Shown: positions 24,766 through 34,728, counted from the stretch's first letter. The stretch: DNA of 64,000 nucleotides from Corynebacterium sp. Marseille-P3884 (GCF_017942225.1 NZ_JAGKSD010000008.1:1-64000); one strand, 5' to 3'. The notes: generated by a model from the sequence alone, not told the origin. Numbers and translations: made by a program.

Positions 24766-25950
24766 CTACAGTGCAGCTGGTTCGACGAGGCCACCTTCAT
24801 AGCGTTCGACCAGCGAGCCGAACAGGCGCACGCCGACGTCGATGCACCGTTCGTCGACGATGATGTCGCCACGGTGCAGATCGTATTTCGGGCCAGTCCC
24901 CTGCCAGCAACCCAAGCGCGCCATGGAGCCGGGCACATGCTCGAGGTACCAGGAGAAATCTTCGCCGCCACTGGACTGCGGAGCCTGCACCACCGCGTGC
25001 GGGTCGACATTCTGCGCGGCCCCGGCAAGTGCTGCGGTAGCCACATCGTCGTTCATCACCGGCGGAACTCCCCGGGTATAGGACAATTCGTATTTGCAGC
25101 CGGTGGGGGCCACGACGGCGTCGATAAGCTCGCGCATGAGCGGTTCCAACGTGCGCCACGTCCCGATATCTTGGGTGCGGATCGTGCCGGAGACGCGACC
25201 CGTTTTCGGCACGGCATTCGCAGCGAAGCCCGCCTCGAGCTGGCCGAAGACCAGCACGGTGCCGGTGCGCGGATCCACCCGGCGCGACAGCAAGCCCGGC
25301 AACTGCGTGACCAGGCTGCCAAGGGCGTAGACCACATCGGCCGTCAAATGGGGGCGGGAGGTGTGGCCGCCGGGGCCGGTGACGTCGATACGCAAAACAT
25401 CCGCGGCGGACGTGATCGCGCCCGTGCGCACGCCGACCTGGCCGACACGCAATTTCGGCTCGACGTGGACGGCGTAGATGCTGGACACGCCCTTCAGGCC
25501 ACCCCACTCGATGACATCGCGCGCGCCGCCGTCCATCACTTCTTCCGCGGGCTGGAAAATGATGCGGATACCGAACGGCAGGTCGATCTCCGACAAGGCG
25601 CACGCCAATGCCAGGCAGATCGTGGTGTGGACATCGTGCCCGCAGGAATGCGACATTCCCGGGGTCAGCGACGCGAACGACAGGCCCGAGACCTCCTCGA
25701 CGCGCAATGCGTCGATGTCCGCGCGGAAGCCGAGACGCTCGTCGCCCTCCGGCCCGATGTCGACGTACAGGCCCGTCTCCGGAAAGAGCTGCGGCTCAAG
25801 CCCGTGGTCTGCGAGCACGCCGGCGATGAACTGTGTCGTCTCGATCTCGGCGTGGGACAGCTCCGGATGGGAATGCAGATGGCGACGCCACTCCACGACC
25901 TGGTCGCGGTGCTCCACCAGCCATGCGTCGATTTGGGCCGCTATTGACAC
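24766..25950 (-). CDS. M20-family metal-dependent amidohydrolase
   Basis: 394 residues from GTG 25950, which has AGGGAG 8 nt upstream. Peptidase-M20 amidohydrolase subfamily (hippurate hydrolase, N-acyl-amino-acid amidohydrolase, indole-acetyl-amino-acid hydrolase type). Metal ligands are visible in MSHSCGHDVHTT and FQPAEEVMDGGA, then YAVHVEPKLRVGQV, the lid-domain GPGGHTSRPHLTADVV, and the C-terminal QSSGGEDFSWYLEHVPG. It would hydrolyse an N-acyl bond in the cytoplasm; the substrate cannot be told. The position next to lpdA and upp matches amiA-like genes of C. glutamicum. Confidence 0.85.
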   Translation of the reverse strand: MSIAAQIDAWLVEHRDQVVEWRRHLHSHPELSHAEIETTQFIAGVLADHGLEPQLFPETGLYVDIGPEGDERLGFRADIDALRVEEVSGLSFASLTPGMSHSCGHDVHTTICLALACALSEIDLPFGIRIIFQPAEEVMDGGARDVIEWGGLKGVSSIYAVHVEPKLRVGQVGVRTGAITSAADVLRIDVTGPGGHTSRPHLTADVVYALGSLVTQLPGLLSRRVDPRTGTVLVFGQLEAGFAANAVPKTGRVSGTIRTQDIGTWRTLEPLMRELIDAVVAPTGCKYELSYTRGVPPVMNDDVATAALAGAAQNVDPHAVVQAPQSSGGEDFSWYLEHVPGSMARLGCWQGTGPKYDLHRGDIIVDERCIDVGVRLFGSLVERYEGGLVEPAAL

Positions 25951-26103
25951 GCTGCACACTCCCTTCGCCTCAACGATGTCTGCGCGCCGGCCACGCTAGC
26001 GTCCGCGCGCATCTAGTTTCGTCCTGCGTGGAAGTGTACAACTAGACCAAGCTGTACAGATAGTTGGGGCAGAAAAATGGCCGAGAATCTTTTCGGACTC
26101 TGC

Positions 26104-26535
26104 CTAACCCAGTGACGCGAAAGGCTTCGTATCGTCAGGGCCAGCAGGCCAGGCGACGGTGGTGCTCAATTGCCGCCAGTGGGCCCTTTTCTTCTGCTCG
26201 ACTTCCTCGTCCTGCAGGTCCTTCGCCTTCTCCATCACCCGCTCGAGCGCTTCCCAGCACAGCTCGCCGACCTCTTCCCCTACGGCCGGCAGCAGCACCG
26301 CGGGCGGAACGCGCAGGGCGTACGCCAGGCGGTAGATAGTGCTCATCGTCGGATCCGACGACCGCGTCGCCCCGGAGCTATTCCGCTCCAGATTCGACAC
26401 CAAGCTGCGCGACAACCCCGACATTTCAGCCAAACGCATCTGGCTGATCCCCCTCATGTCCCGCAGCATTCGCAGACGCGCCGACAGACTGTAACCGAAG
26501 CTCATCCAGTTGCGCGTCGGCAAAACCTCATCCAC
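26104..26535 (-). CDS. XRE-family helix-turn-helix regulator
   Basis: 143 residues from GTG 26535, served by a GGGGGG run (26543-26548). The HTH domain (about residues 14-75) reads RLRMLRDMRGISQMRLAEMS, then GLSRSLVSNLERNSSG, a standard Cro/C1-type fold, ending with TIYRLAYALRVPPAVLLP. The remaining 65 residues are helical and charged (LERVMEKAKDLQDEEVEQKK) and may mediate dimerisation. A longer frame open to 26613 has no good start signal. Targets are unknown. It lies between upp and the amidohydrolase, all on the minus strand but with gaps. Confidence 0.8.
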   Translation of the reverse strand: MDEVLPTRNWMSFGYSLSARLRMLRDMRGISQMRLAEMSGLSRSLVSNLERNSSGATRSSDPTMSTIYRLAYALRVPPAVLLPAVGEEVGELCWEALERVMEKAKDLQDEEVEQKKRAHWRQLSTTVAWPAGPDDTKPFASLG

Positions 26536-26618
26536 TCCTAAGCCCCCCTTAGAATTTTTTAAGTTTTCGGTTAAGGCGGAGGCTAATTGAAATATGTGAG
26601 GCGCGCCACACAAATATT

Positions 26619-27254
26619 TTAGAGGTGAATATTACGAGGTCCGTAGAGTCGGTCGCCCGCATCGCCCAGGCCCGGGACGATGTACGCGTCCTCGTTCAAC
26701 GCCGGGTCCACCGCCGCCGTGATCAAACGGAGCGGCACGTTCATCTCCGCGAGACGGTCCACGCCCGGCTGCGCGGACACGACGCAGATCACCGTGATGT
26801 CGTCCGCCCCGCGTGCGGTGAGCAGCTCGATCGCGTGGACGAGCGAACCGCCCGTGGCCAGCATCGGGTCCACCAGGTACACCGGCTGTCCCGACAGATC
26901 GTCCGGCAGCGCCTCCAGGTACGGCACCGGCTCATGCGTCTCCTCGTCGCGCGCCAGACCGATGAAGCCGACCTGCGCGTCCGAGATCATCGACAGCGCC
27001 GGGTCCACCAGCCCCAGGCCGGCACGGATCACCGGCACGATGATCGGCGGATTCTTCAGCCGCGAACCTTCCGCGGTCGCCACCGGAGTCGTGCACTCGT
27101 AGGTCTCCACCTCGAGGTCACGCGATGCTTCGTACACCAGCATCGCTCCCAAGTCCGACAGGGCGGCACGGAAACCGGAATTATTCGTGCGCTCGTCGCG
27201 CAGGCGGGTCAGACGTGCTTGGGCCAGCGGGTGATCGATGATCGTAATCTCCAT
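26619..27254 (-). CDS. upp: Uracil phosphoribosyltransferase
   Basis: 211 residues. It makes UMP from uracil and PRPP (pyrimidine salvage). Visible: the start [19 protein letters not shown], the [15 protein letters not shown] region, the PRPP loop DPMLATGGS, and the uracil-binding C-terminus [14 protein letters not shown]. The frame is open well upstream, but family length requires ATG 27254. A TAGCAT box lies 8 nt before that ATG and no ribosome-binding site is seen, so the mRNA is probably leaderless. Confidence 0.95.
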   Translation of the reverse strand: MEITIIDHPLAQARLTRLRDERTNNSGFRAALSDLGAMLVYEASRDLEVETYECTTPVATAEGSRLKNPPIIVPVIRAGLGLVDPALSMISDAQVGFIGLARDEETHEPVPYLEALPDDLSGQPVYLVDPMLATGGSLVHAIELLTARGADDITVICVVSAQPGVDRLAEMNVPLRLITAAVDPALNEDAYIVPGLGDAGDRLYGPRNIHL

Positions 27255-27325
27255 AGACACCCATGCTATCGCGGAATTTTTCACGCTGATGGAACCTTCG
27301 GGCGCTTCGGGCAGTCCAATAAGGC

Positions 27326-27610
27326 ATGCACATTTTGAATTTGGATACCGCCGCCACTGAAACCGACCTCGCCTCTTTGCGCGAAGACGCTGACGCACTC
27401 GCGCCCACATCTTTGCCGCCACTGCCTACCGCGGGCCCGCTCGCCGGCCTCGCCACCGCCATCACCAACGCCGTCGCCGCCGCCAACGATCAAGCTGTGC
27501 TGCTCACCGATGAAGCGCACCGCGTCGCCGACAACATGGCGGTATTCAGCAACAAGGCATCGCTTATCGACGGCGCATCTGCCCACTCCTTCAAGGCCAT
27601 CCACCCATGA
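27326..27610 (+). CDS. Small helical protein coupled to the NlpC/P60 gene
   Basis: 94 residues with no signal peptide, no membrane segment and no cysteine. The sequence is Ala/Leu-rich and likely two amphipathic helices broken at [12 protein letters not shown] (about residues 28-39), followed by [20 protein letters not shown]. Size and shape resemble WXG100/ESX-type secreted partners, but there is no WxG motif. It overlaps the NlpC/P60 gene by 4 nt, so the two are translationally coupled and may form a pair. A similar small gene lies near upp in other corynebacteria. Function unknown. Confidence 0.65.
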   Translation: MHILNLDTAATETDLASLREDADALAPTSLPPLPTAGPLAGLATAITNAVAAANDQAVLLTDEAHRVADNMAVFSNKASLIDGASAHSFKAIHP

Positions 27611-28629
27611 CCGCGACTCTGACACCACCGACTCTGTCCCAACCCGCACCTGTGCTCGACCCCATGTCGTCCGGCCTGGGGCTCATGCCACTGGTAGCTG
27701 CCGCCGGCTTCACTCTGGTCGAGCCTGTGCTGTGCGCCATCTTGGAATCTGCGCCTGAGCCCCTGCCGGAGATCACCATCGGCACCACGCCCGAGTTCGC
27801 TTCCGCCAATGCGCTCGCCGACCTAGTCGGCGCGGATCCCAGCCGCCTGCTCGGTGCGGTAGCCAATCTCTCGGCTGACCGCGATGAGATTGAGGCCGCT
27901 ATAGGCGACGCCGCTCCTCATATCGAAAGCGCGGCTGCCGACATCATCGAGACCGGCAAGCAGTTCCTCATTGACGCTGCACCGCTCCTCCCCGGCCTGC
28001 TGTCTGGCCCGGCCGGATTCGGTGCCGTCCTTGAGCTCACGGTCTTGGCGGGAGGGGCGCTGGCGGACGTCGATAAGCGGCTCGATGAGTTGAAAGACGA
28101 CCTAGACCCGCTCATCACACGCCTGGACAACCTGGTTGCTGACGCGCTATCCCGCGACCCGCTCGTTCCGTCCGCCACGGCGCAGGCCGCCGAAGCAGAA
28201 CTCCGTGGCAGCTCGACGCAGCCCGCCGCACGGGAGACCCCCGCCCCCGCCGACGTCCCTGATAGTCCCGTCCCCGCCGGGGACAGTGAAGCTGGCCGCG
28301 CCGCCGTCGCCGCCGCGAAATCCATGCTGGGCACGCCGTACGTGTGGGGCGGCAACGCGCCCGGCGGTTTCGACTGCTCCGGGCTGACCTCCTGGGCTTA
28401 CCGCCAAGCCGGCGTCGAAATCCCGCGCACCGCCGAAAACCAGGCCATCGGGCAACAAATCAGCCACGACGATCTGCAACCCGGCGACCTCATCGTCTGG
28501 TCCGGCCACGTGGCCATGTACGCCGGCGACGGAATGATGGTCGAAGCCGGCGACCCGGTGCAGATGAACCCGGTGCGCACGACCAATATCGGCATGCCGT
28601 TCAAAGGGTTCTGGCGACCGACGGCCTAG
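27607..28629 (+). CDS. NlpC/P60 (C40) peptidoglycan hydrolase without an obvious signal peptide
   Basis: 340 residues. The C-terminal 115 residues are an NlpC/P60 domain that cuts within peptidoglycan stem peptides: GTPYVWGGNAPGG, catalytic Cys257 in FDCSGLTSWAYRQAG, and catalytic His301 in WSGHVAMYAGDG. The N-terminal 200 residues are helical, with a hydrophobic patch (GLMPLVAAAGFTLVEPVLCAIL, best read as two short pieces) and DVDKRLDELKDDLDPLITRLDNL, which resembles a coiled coil. A Pro/Ala linker separates the parts. No classical N-terminal signal peptide is seen even though the substrate is outside the membrane, so export by another route, perhaps with the small upstream protein, is possible. 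Confidence 0.82.
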   Translation: MTATLTPPTLSQPAPVLDPMSSGLGLMPLVAAAGFTLVEPVLCAILESAPEPLPEITIGTTPEFASANALADLVGADPSRLLGAVANLSADRDEIEAAIGDAAPHIESAAADIIETGKQFLIDAAPLLPGLLSGPAGFGAVLELTVLAGGALADVDKRLDELKDDLDPLITRLDNLVADALSRDPLVPSATAQAAEAELRGSSTQPAARETPAPADVPDSPVPAGDSEAGRAAVAAAKSMLGTPYVWGGNAPGGFDCSGLTSWAYRQAGVEIPRTAENQAIGQQISHDDLQPGDLIVWSGHVAMYAGDGMMVEAGDPVQMNPVRTTNIGMPFKGFWRPTA

Positions 28630-28668
28630 CTCGAATAATTGGACATGGGTTTAGTAATGTGAATGCCC

Positions 28669-29907
28669 ATGAATACGCGCGCGATTCTCCCGGTGAAGAT
28701 CTCATTGACGGAGGGCGATTTCTACACGCTCTGGGCCCCCACGTGGCGCCAAGGCGGATCCGAATGGCAAGCCTTCCTCGGTGACGCCGACGATGTCCTC
28801 GTCTTCAACAGCCCCGAGGCACTCCTCGTCTACCTCGAGGACCACAATGACCACGACCTCGTTGACCACCCCAAGTGGTCCGCCTTCCAGGCCGGCGGCG
28901 ACGATCGCGTCGTGCCCCGCGACAAGAACACCTACGACATCATCGGCCTGCCGTCCTACCTGGCCGGCCGCCCGAGCCACGAGAATGTCTCCGCTGTCTC
29001 CCGCACCTTCCAGCTCGCCCGGTCGCTCGCCGAAGTGACCAACGCGCAGGACGCCTCCATCTTCTTCGCGTCCCACTCCATTTTGGGCAATGTCCACCGT
29101 GGCCACGAGCACTACGCCGGCCCGACCGGCCTCGGTGAATGGTCTGGCGTTGGCCGCACCGTCCTGACCAACTGGGAAAATGTCGTCTCCTCCCTTGATG
29201 ACGCTGTCCGCGTCGTCGCCGATGATGAGCTCGACGCCACCCGCGTATCCGACGCCGGCGAATCCATCGCCGCAGCCACCGCCGCCCGCGAAGAGCAGCG
29301 CGCCCAGGCCGAGAAGGACGCCGAAAAAGCCCGCGCCGCCGCCGACCCCTACGATTCGTCCGCCTGGGCCGATGCTGGCATCGACCCCGTCAAGATGACT
29401 GTCCAGGGCAAGGGCGTGTACACCCTGCGCACCTACATCGGCGACTCCCCTGTCTTCCTGGGCAAATTCGGGGAAATCTTCACCTTCCCCACGACCAAGC
29501 ACCTGCTGCGCTGGATCGTGGACAACGACGACCACGAGCTTGCCCGCGTGAGCACCTGGTCCGATCTGCAGAACCTCGCCAACGCCGGCGAACTCGAGGT
29601 CACCGTCCACCCGGACAACTCCTACTCGCTGAACGGCATCGCCTCCGACATCGAGAAGGGCGTCGATTCCGTCGACACCCAGCAGATGTCCAAGGCCTAC
29701 GAGCTCATGGCCGACGCCGCCGACTGGGCCGACGACGACTCGCTCAACTCCTACCTGCTCGCAAACCCCCGCATGCAGGACTACCTCGCCTACATGATGG
29801 GCTCCACCGAAGCCGCCGGCTACGTCCCCTCCGCCCCCTTCACCGACAAAGCCGAAGGCTGGCGCGAACTCGAAGACCTGCTAGTGAAGCGCTTCTCGAA
29901 GTTCTAG
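28669..29907 (+). CDS. Unknown protein with two repeated domains
   Basis: 412 residues from ATG 28669 (an in-frame ATG lies at 28663). I do not recognise a characterised family. The protein is acidic, probably cytoplasmic, with no signal or membrane segment. It has an internal duplication: residues about 10-150 (DFYTLWAPTW, FLGDADDVLVF, LLVYLEDHNDHDL, TYDIIGLPSYL) and about 238-370 (GVYTLRTYIG, FLGKFGEIFTF, LLRWIVDNDDHEL, SYSLNGIASDI) align element by element. A charged Ala/Glu/Lys-rich linker (AREEQRAQAEKDAEKARAAA) joins them. A TAATGT box 8 nt before ATG 28669 suggests a leaderless start. The next bases downstream hold repeats. Confidence 0.7.
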   Translation: MNTRAILPVKISLTEGDFYTLWAPTWRQGGSEWQAFLGDADDVLVFNSPEALLVYLEDHNDHDLVDHPKWSAFQAGGDDRVVPRDKNTYDIIGLPSYLAGRPSHENVSAVSRTFQLARSLAEVTNAQDASIFFASHSILGNVHRGHEHYAGPTGLGEWSGVGRTVLTNWENVVSSLDDAVRVVADDELDATRVSDAGESIAAATAAREEQRAQAEKDAEKARAAADPYDSSAWADAGIDPVKMTVQGKGVYTLRTYIGDSPVFLGKFGEIFTFPTTKHLLRWIVDNDDHELARVSTWSDLQNLANAGELEVTVHPDNSYSLNGIASDIEKGVDSVDTQQMSKAYELMADAADWADDDSLNSYLLANPRMQDYLAYMMGSTEAAGYVPSAPFTDKAEGWRELEDLLVKRFSKF

Positions 29908-29952
29908 GGCTGCCGGGCCAAAACCTGCAGGGCTGCCGGACCAAAACCTAGA
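29907..29952. repeat. 23-bp tandem repeat, two copies
   Basis: Two head-to-tail units of 23 bp, 29907-29929 and 29930-29952, both beginning GGGCTGCCGG and containing CCAAAACCT, differ at three positions. They start at the stop codon of the preceding gene and run into the palindromic element that follows. Confidence 0.7.
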
Positions 29953-30076
29953 TGTTAACCCCAAAACTTAGTTTCCCCAGGTCGCTGAAAACGGGCCTCA
30001 CACGCCCACCTGGGATAACTAAGTTTTGGGGTTAACAACTAGAGCGGGGGTTAACATCTGGGGTTAACAACTAGAG
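29951..30076. repeat. Dispersed palindromic repeat, copy A
   Basis: The core is an 83-bp inverted repeat (29954-30036). Its arms of about 26 bp begin GTTAACCCCAAAACTTAG and end with the complement CTAAGTTTTGGGGTTAAC, with CCCAGG/CCTGGG further in. It is followed by extra GTTAACA(T/A)CT boxes (30050-30073). A second copy with the same core length lies at 59519-59663. The element is intergenic and carries no open frame; it resembles a REP or MITE-like sequence. Confidence 0.75.
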
Positions 30077-30117
30077 CCACCAACCCCGGCCACCCCTCAC
30101 CACTGCGACCCCCGGAA

Positions 30118-30912
30118 CTACCCGACCGCGGTGCCGAACAGCGAGCCGACGGCGAAGGTCGCAGCGAGCGCCAACCCGCCGCCAATGACCAGTCGGAAGA
30201 CGGCTCGACCCGGCTTCGCACCGCCGAGTTTGGCGGAGATCGCGCCGGTGACTGCCAGAGCGATCAGGGTGGCAATAACGCAGACGGCCACGCGGGTGGT
30301 GGCGCCGCCGCCGAGCATGATCGCACCGAGCGGCAGCAGCGCGCCGACGAAGAACGACAGGAACGAGGCGATCGCAGCGGACCACGGACTGACTAGGTCG
30401 TCTTGGTCGAGGCCGTAGTGGACCTCCAAGTGGGCGGCGAGCGGATCGGATTCGGTGCGCTCACGGGCCACGGCAAGGGCGGTCTCCGGGGAGAGTCCGT
30501 CGTTCTTGTACGCCTGAACCAGGTGGCGGAATTCCGCCTCAGGGTCTTCTGCCTGCAGCTTCTTCTCGGAGTCGACGGCGGCCTTCTCTGCGTCGCGTTG
30601 GGAGGAGACGGAGACATACTCACCTAGCGCCATGGAGATCGCGCCACCGACGAGCGCCGCCAGACCGGCGGTGAAAATCTCGCGGGTGCTGTCCGTCGCA
30701 CCGGCAACACCGACTACGACGGCGGCGGTGGACACGATGCCGTCGTTCGCACCCAGCACGGCGGCGCGGAGACGGTTCAGCTTCTCCCCCATGCCGTGTG
30801 TCTCCACCTCGACTTCGGGCACATCCTCCTGCTCGAGGTAGCCAATATCAGTACCTGCAGGCAGCAGGGTATCGGCGGTCGCTGCGGCAGAAATACTTTC
30901 CTTTTCACTCAT
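30118..30912 (-). CDS. VIT-family (CCC1-like) iron/manganese transporter
   Basis: 264 residues, inner-membrane. The VIT1/CCC1 fold is clear: RAAVLGANDGIVSTAAVVVGVAGA in two pieces forms the first helices, then GAISMALGEYVSVSSQRDAE, the conserved metal-path region with Met, Glu and Tyr. After a cytoplasmic acidic helical stretch (about residues 120-165) come three more membrane helices (AAIASFLSFFVGALLPLGAI, VAVCVIATLIALAVTGAIS, FRLVIGGGLALAATFAVG). Family members export or sequester Fe2+ or Mn2+. The first 45 residues form an acidic cytoplasmic tail. A palindrome 40 bp upstream suggests metal-responsive control. Confidence 0.87.
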   Translation of the reverse strand: MSEKESISAAATADTLLPAGTDIGYLEQEDVPEVEVETHGMGEKLNRLRAAVLGANDGIVSTAAVVVGVAGATDSTREIFTAGLAALVGGAISMALGEYVSVSSQRDAEKAAVDSEKKLQAEDPEAEFRHLVQAYKNDGLSPETALAVARERTESDPLAAHLEVHYGLDQDDLVSPWSAAIASFLSFFVGALLPLGAIMLGGGATTRVAVCVIATLIALAVTGAISAKLGGAKPGRAVFRLVIGGGLALAATFAVGSLFGTAVG

Positions 30913-30951
30913 ATTGTTAGTTCTACGCGGACACCAACCAGCGCCGCAAGC

Positions 30952-30967
30952 AAGTTAGCACTAACTT
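30952..30967. promoter_or_regulatory. Palindrome upstream of the VIT transporter gene
   Basis: AAGTTAG-CA-CTAACTT, perfect 7-bp arms with a 2-bp centre, 40 bp upstream of the start codon. The half-sites look like those of DtxR-type boxes (GGTTAG/CTAACC), but the centre is 2 bp instead of 1 and the flanks differ. A metal-dependent repressor site is plausible. Confidence 0.45.
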
Positions 30968-31086
30968 ACCGCAGGTGAGAGGGCATTTTTGAGGTGAGGC
31001 TACGCTTGCTCGGCGCGGATACGTGCCGGAGAATTCAGCGGGTCATAAGTCCCCTACCCCGATCATGGTCCTAGACTTACCGCTCG

Positions 31087-32451
31087 ATGAAGAAGAAGCT
31101 GTCTATCGCGTTAGCTGCAGCCATCGTCCCCGCCGCTATCGCACCGGTCGTCCCACTTATTGAGCCTGCTGCCGTGGCGCAGGAAGCAGAAACCAGCACC
31201 GCGGCACCCGAAGAGCCCGGAGCTGACACCCCGGCGGACCCTGAAAACGAGGCAGGGGCAGATGCCCAGGCCGAGGCCACGGATGAGGATGCGCCGCACT
31301 ACCCGGATCCGCGCGAGGAAGCCCCGAACACGGACAATTGCCCGAACGCGACGCTGCCGCCGGAGCCGGTGAGCACGTCGGAGCGCGTCGCGCCCGGTTC
31401 CCCCACCCCGACGCCGTTGCCGGTGGAGTACGACGGCCCGTGCGGTGTCATCGCGCCTGACGGTTTCAAGGTCAGCGAGAAGGTCTTGGCCACGTCGTGG
31501 CTGGTCGCAGACCCTGACACGGGCGATGTGATCGCGATGAAGGACCCGCACGGGCGCTACCGCCCGGCGTCGATCATCAAGGTGCTGCTCGCTCTCATCG
31601 CCATCGACGAACTCCCGTTGGACAAGGAGGTCACGGTCAGCGAGGAATCCGCCGGCCAGGAGGGTTCCGCGGTGGGGTTGGGCCCGAACGGCAAGTATTC
31701 CATCGACGACCTCCTGCACGGCCTACTCATGGTCTCCGGCAACGATGCTGCGCACGCACTCGCACAGGAGCTGGGCGGCGACGAGGAGACGCTACGCAAG
31801 GTCAACGAGAAGGCCGCCGAGCTGGGTATGAAGGACACCCGCGCAGCGAGCTATTCCGGACTCGATGGCCCCGGTATGTCCACCTCCGCGTGGGACATGG
31901 GCGTGGCGTACTCCGAGGCGTACAAGAACCCGAAGTTCAGCGAGATCATCTCCACCGAGATCTATCCCTTCCCCGGTTACACCGCCGCGGACGGGGAGGA
32001 GCTGCCGGGCTTCGACGTGTACAACGACAACAAGCTCTACCTCAACGATCCCGACGGAATCGGCGGCAAGACGGGCTACACGGACGACGCGAAGCACACC
32101 TTCGTCGGCGCGCTCGACCGCGACGGCCGGCGGCTCATGGCGATCGTGCTGGACACCACCATCGACAAGGGTCGCGCGTGGGAGCAGACACAGGATCTCA
32201 TTCACGAGGCGTACAAGTTCAGCTCCGACGACGCCGTCGCATCGCTTATCGACGACACCGCCAACCCCTCCAACACCGGCACCCCCATCTCCGACGCACC
32301 CGACTCGGACGGAAAATCCTCCGAAAACGCCAAAAACGGCGACCCCGTCCCGTGGGAAGGAATCGCCGTCTTCAGTGGTGTGCTGGCCCTGGCCGGGCTA
32401 GCTACCTGGCTCAGTCTCGCGTCAGCAAAGAAACGGCGGCAACGCCGATAG
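31087..32451 (+). CDS. Exported D-alanyl-D-alanine carboxypeptidase (S11 family)
   Basis: 454 residues. Signal peptide (KKKLSIALAAAIVPAAIAP), a Pro/Glu/Ala-rich linker of about 100 residues, then the penicillin-binding domain with its three motifs: SIIK (in RPASIIKVLLAL), SGN (in MVSGNDAAHAL) and KTG (in GGKTGYTDDAKHT). A C-terminal hydrophobic helix (GIAVFSGVLALAGLATWLSL) and basic tail (KKRRQRR) anchor it in the membrane. It trims the terminal D-Ala from peptidoglycan stem peptides. A TAGACT box 9 nt before the ATG and no ribosome-binding site suggest a leaderless mRNA. Its 3' end overlaps the convergent YhjD gene by 41 bp. Confidence 0.9.
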   Translation: MKKKLSIALAAAIVPAAIAPVVPLIEPAAVAQEAETSTAAPEEPGADTPADPENEAGADAQAEATDEDAPHYPDPREEAPNTDNCPNATLPPEPVSTSERVAPGSPTPTPLPVEYDGPCGVIAPDGFKVSEKVLATSWLVADPDTGDVIAMKDPHGRYRPASIIKVLLALIAIDELPLDKEVTVSEESAGQEGSAVGLGPNGKYSIDDLLHGLLMVSGNDAAHALAQELGGDEETLRKVNEKAAELGMKDTRAASYSGLDGPGMSTSAWDMGVAYSEAYKNPKFSEIISTEIYPFPGYTAADGEELPGFDVYNDNKLYLNDPDGIGGKTGYTDDAKHTFVGALDRDGRRLMAIVLDTTIDKGRAWEQTQDLIHEAYKFSSDDAVASLIDDTANPSNTGTPISDAPDSDGKSSENAKNGDPVPWEGIAVFSGVLALAGLATWLSLASAKKRRQRR

Positions 32452-33499
32452 CGCCCAGTGCTGCACCGATGCCGATATTCCGGCCGGTGTTGTCCGGCTC
32501 GTTGATCCCGGCGCGGACATTGATCACCGCCGGCTCCGGAACCGCCGGCGCTTCCTGCGCGAGGGATTCCTTCGTCGTCGCCGTCCACGCGGAGACGTAG
32601 AGGACCACGCGCCAGACCAGGTAGAGCACGACCATCAGGGAGATGATCGGGCCGAACAGCGCGCCCGCCGGGTTGCCGGTGGCAGAGCCGATGATGACGG
32701 TGGAGAACTGCTTGATCAGCTCGAAAATCACGGCACCCAAAAGCGCTCCCTTGAAGCCCGACTTGAGCGGCACCTTGGTGCGAGGCATGAACACGATCAT
32801 CCACCAGAAGACTAAGAAGTTGGCGAAGATACCGGCGACCAGGCCCGCCACCCACACCACTAAGCGCGCACCCGGGAAGTCGCCGATGCCGAAGTGCTCC
32901 ATCGCCGTGGTGGTCAGGCTGGACGAGCCCACCGCCGTGACGGCGAAGGCCAGCACAAACAGCACGAGCAGGCCGATGAGCGCGACCAGGTCCGCGAGCT
33001 TCTTTGTGACGAAGTTTCCGCCGCCCTCATTCGCATCCAGCGACCACATGGCGGAAATACCCGTGCGCAGGTGGTTCATCCAGCTCAAGCCCGACCACAG
33101 CGTGGTCAGCAAACCGATACCGGCGACGGTGCCACGCTGGTCAATCGCCGTCTGAACGACCTCATTGACCATCTCACCGGTCTCCCCCTCGACCGAATTA
33201 GAGATCTGCTCCTGCAGCTGCGCCATCAGGTCCGGGCGCGCCGCAAGGACGAAACCGATGCCGGCGAACAGCAGCATGGCCAACGGGAAGATCGACAACA
33301 CCGAGAAATACGTGATGCCGGCGGCGAATTGATTGCCGCCCTGCGCGCCGAAGCGCTCGTTCATGCGCATCGCGTGCGCGACTGGCGGAGCTTTCTCCTT
33401 CACTTTCTCCACCGCGCCGCCGTCTTGCTGCGTCGGGTGCGCGCGCTCAATCCCCTGCTCATCCGTGAAGCCCTCGCGGGGCGACGTAGCCGTTGCCAT
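32411..33499 (-). CDS. YihY/YhjD-family inner-membrane protein
   Basis: 362 residues with about six membrane helices. Family marks are RFGAQGGNQFAAGITYFSVLSIF (read as two pieces) before TM1, WSGLSWMNHLRTGISAMW, the polar-aromatic FLVFWWMIVFMPRTKVP, and GALLGAVIFELIKQFST. The family was once mislabelled ribonuclease BN; it is now treated as a membrane protein of unsettled role (YhjD may move lipids or LPS parts in enterobacteria). The N-terminal 50 residues are charged and cytoplasmic. It converges with, and overlaps by 41 bp, the carboxypeptidase gene. Confidence 0.85.
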   Translation of the reverse strand: MATATSPREGFTDEQGIERAHPTQQDGGAVEKVKEKAPPVAHAMRMNERFGAQGGNQFAAGITYFSVLSIFPLAMLLFAGIGFVLAARPDLMAQLQEQISNSVEGETGEMVNEVVQTAIDQRGTVAGIGLLTTLWSGLSWMNHLRTGISAMWSLDANEGGGNFVTKKLADLVALIGLLVLFVLAFAVTAVGSSSLTTTAMEHFGIGDFPGARLVVWVAGLVAGIFANFLVFWWMIVFMPRTKVPLKSGFKGALLGAVIFELIKQFSTVIIGSATGNPAGALFGPIISLMVVLYLVWRVVLYVSAWTATTKESLAQEAPAVPEPAVINVRAGINEPDNTGRNIGIGAALGAIGVAAVSLLTRD

Positions 33500-33543
33500 G
33501 GGTAATTCAGTCCTTTCCTAAGTTTCGCTCATACATGGTAAAG

Positions 33544-33596
33544 CACCGGCCCGACACCTGCGCCGTAATGGCGTGGCGGGAGGTGTCGGGCCGGTG
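33544..33596 (-). terminator. Stem-loop after trpS
   Basis: CACCGGCCCGACACCT (33544-33559) and its exact complement (33581-33596) form a 16-bp stem with a 21-nt loop. On the minus strand it follows trpS; the T-tract is weak (CTTTACC). Confidence 0.6.
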
Positions 33597-33639
33597 TGGG
33601 GAGGGTGGGGTTCACACCCCGTCGTCGATAAGCGTGCTT

Positions 33640-34728
<1,089 letters not shown>

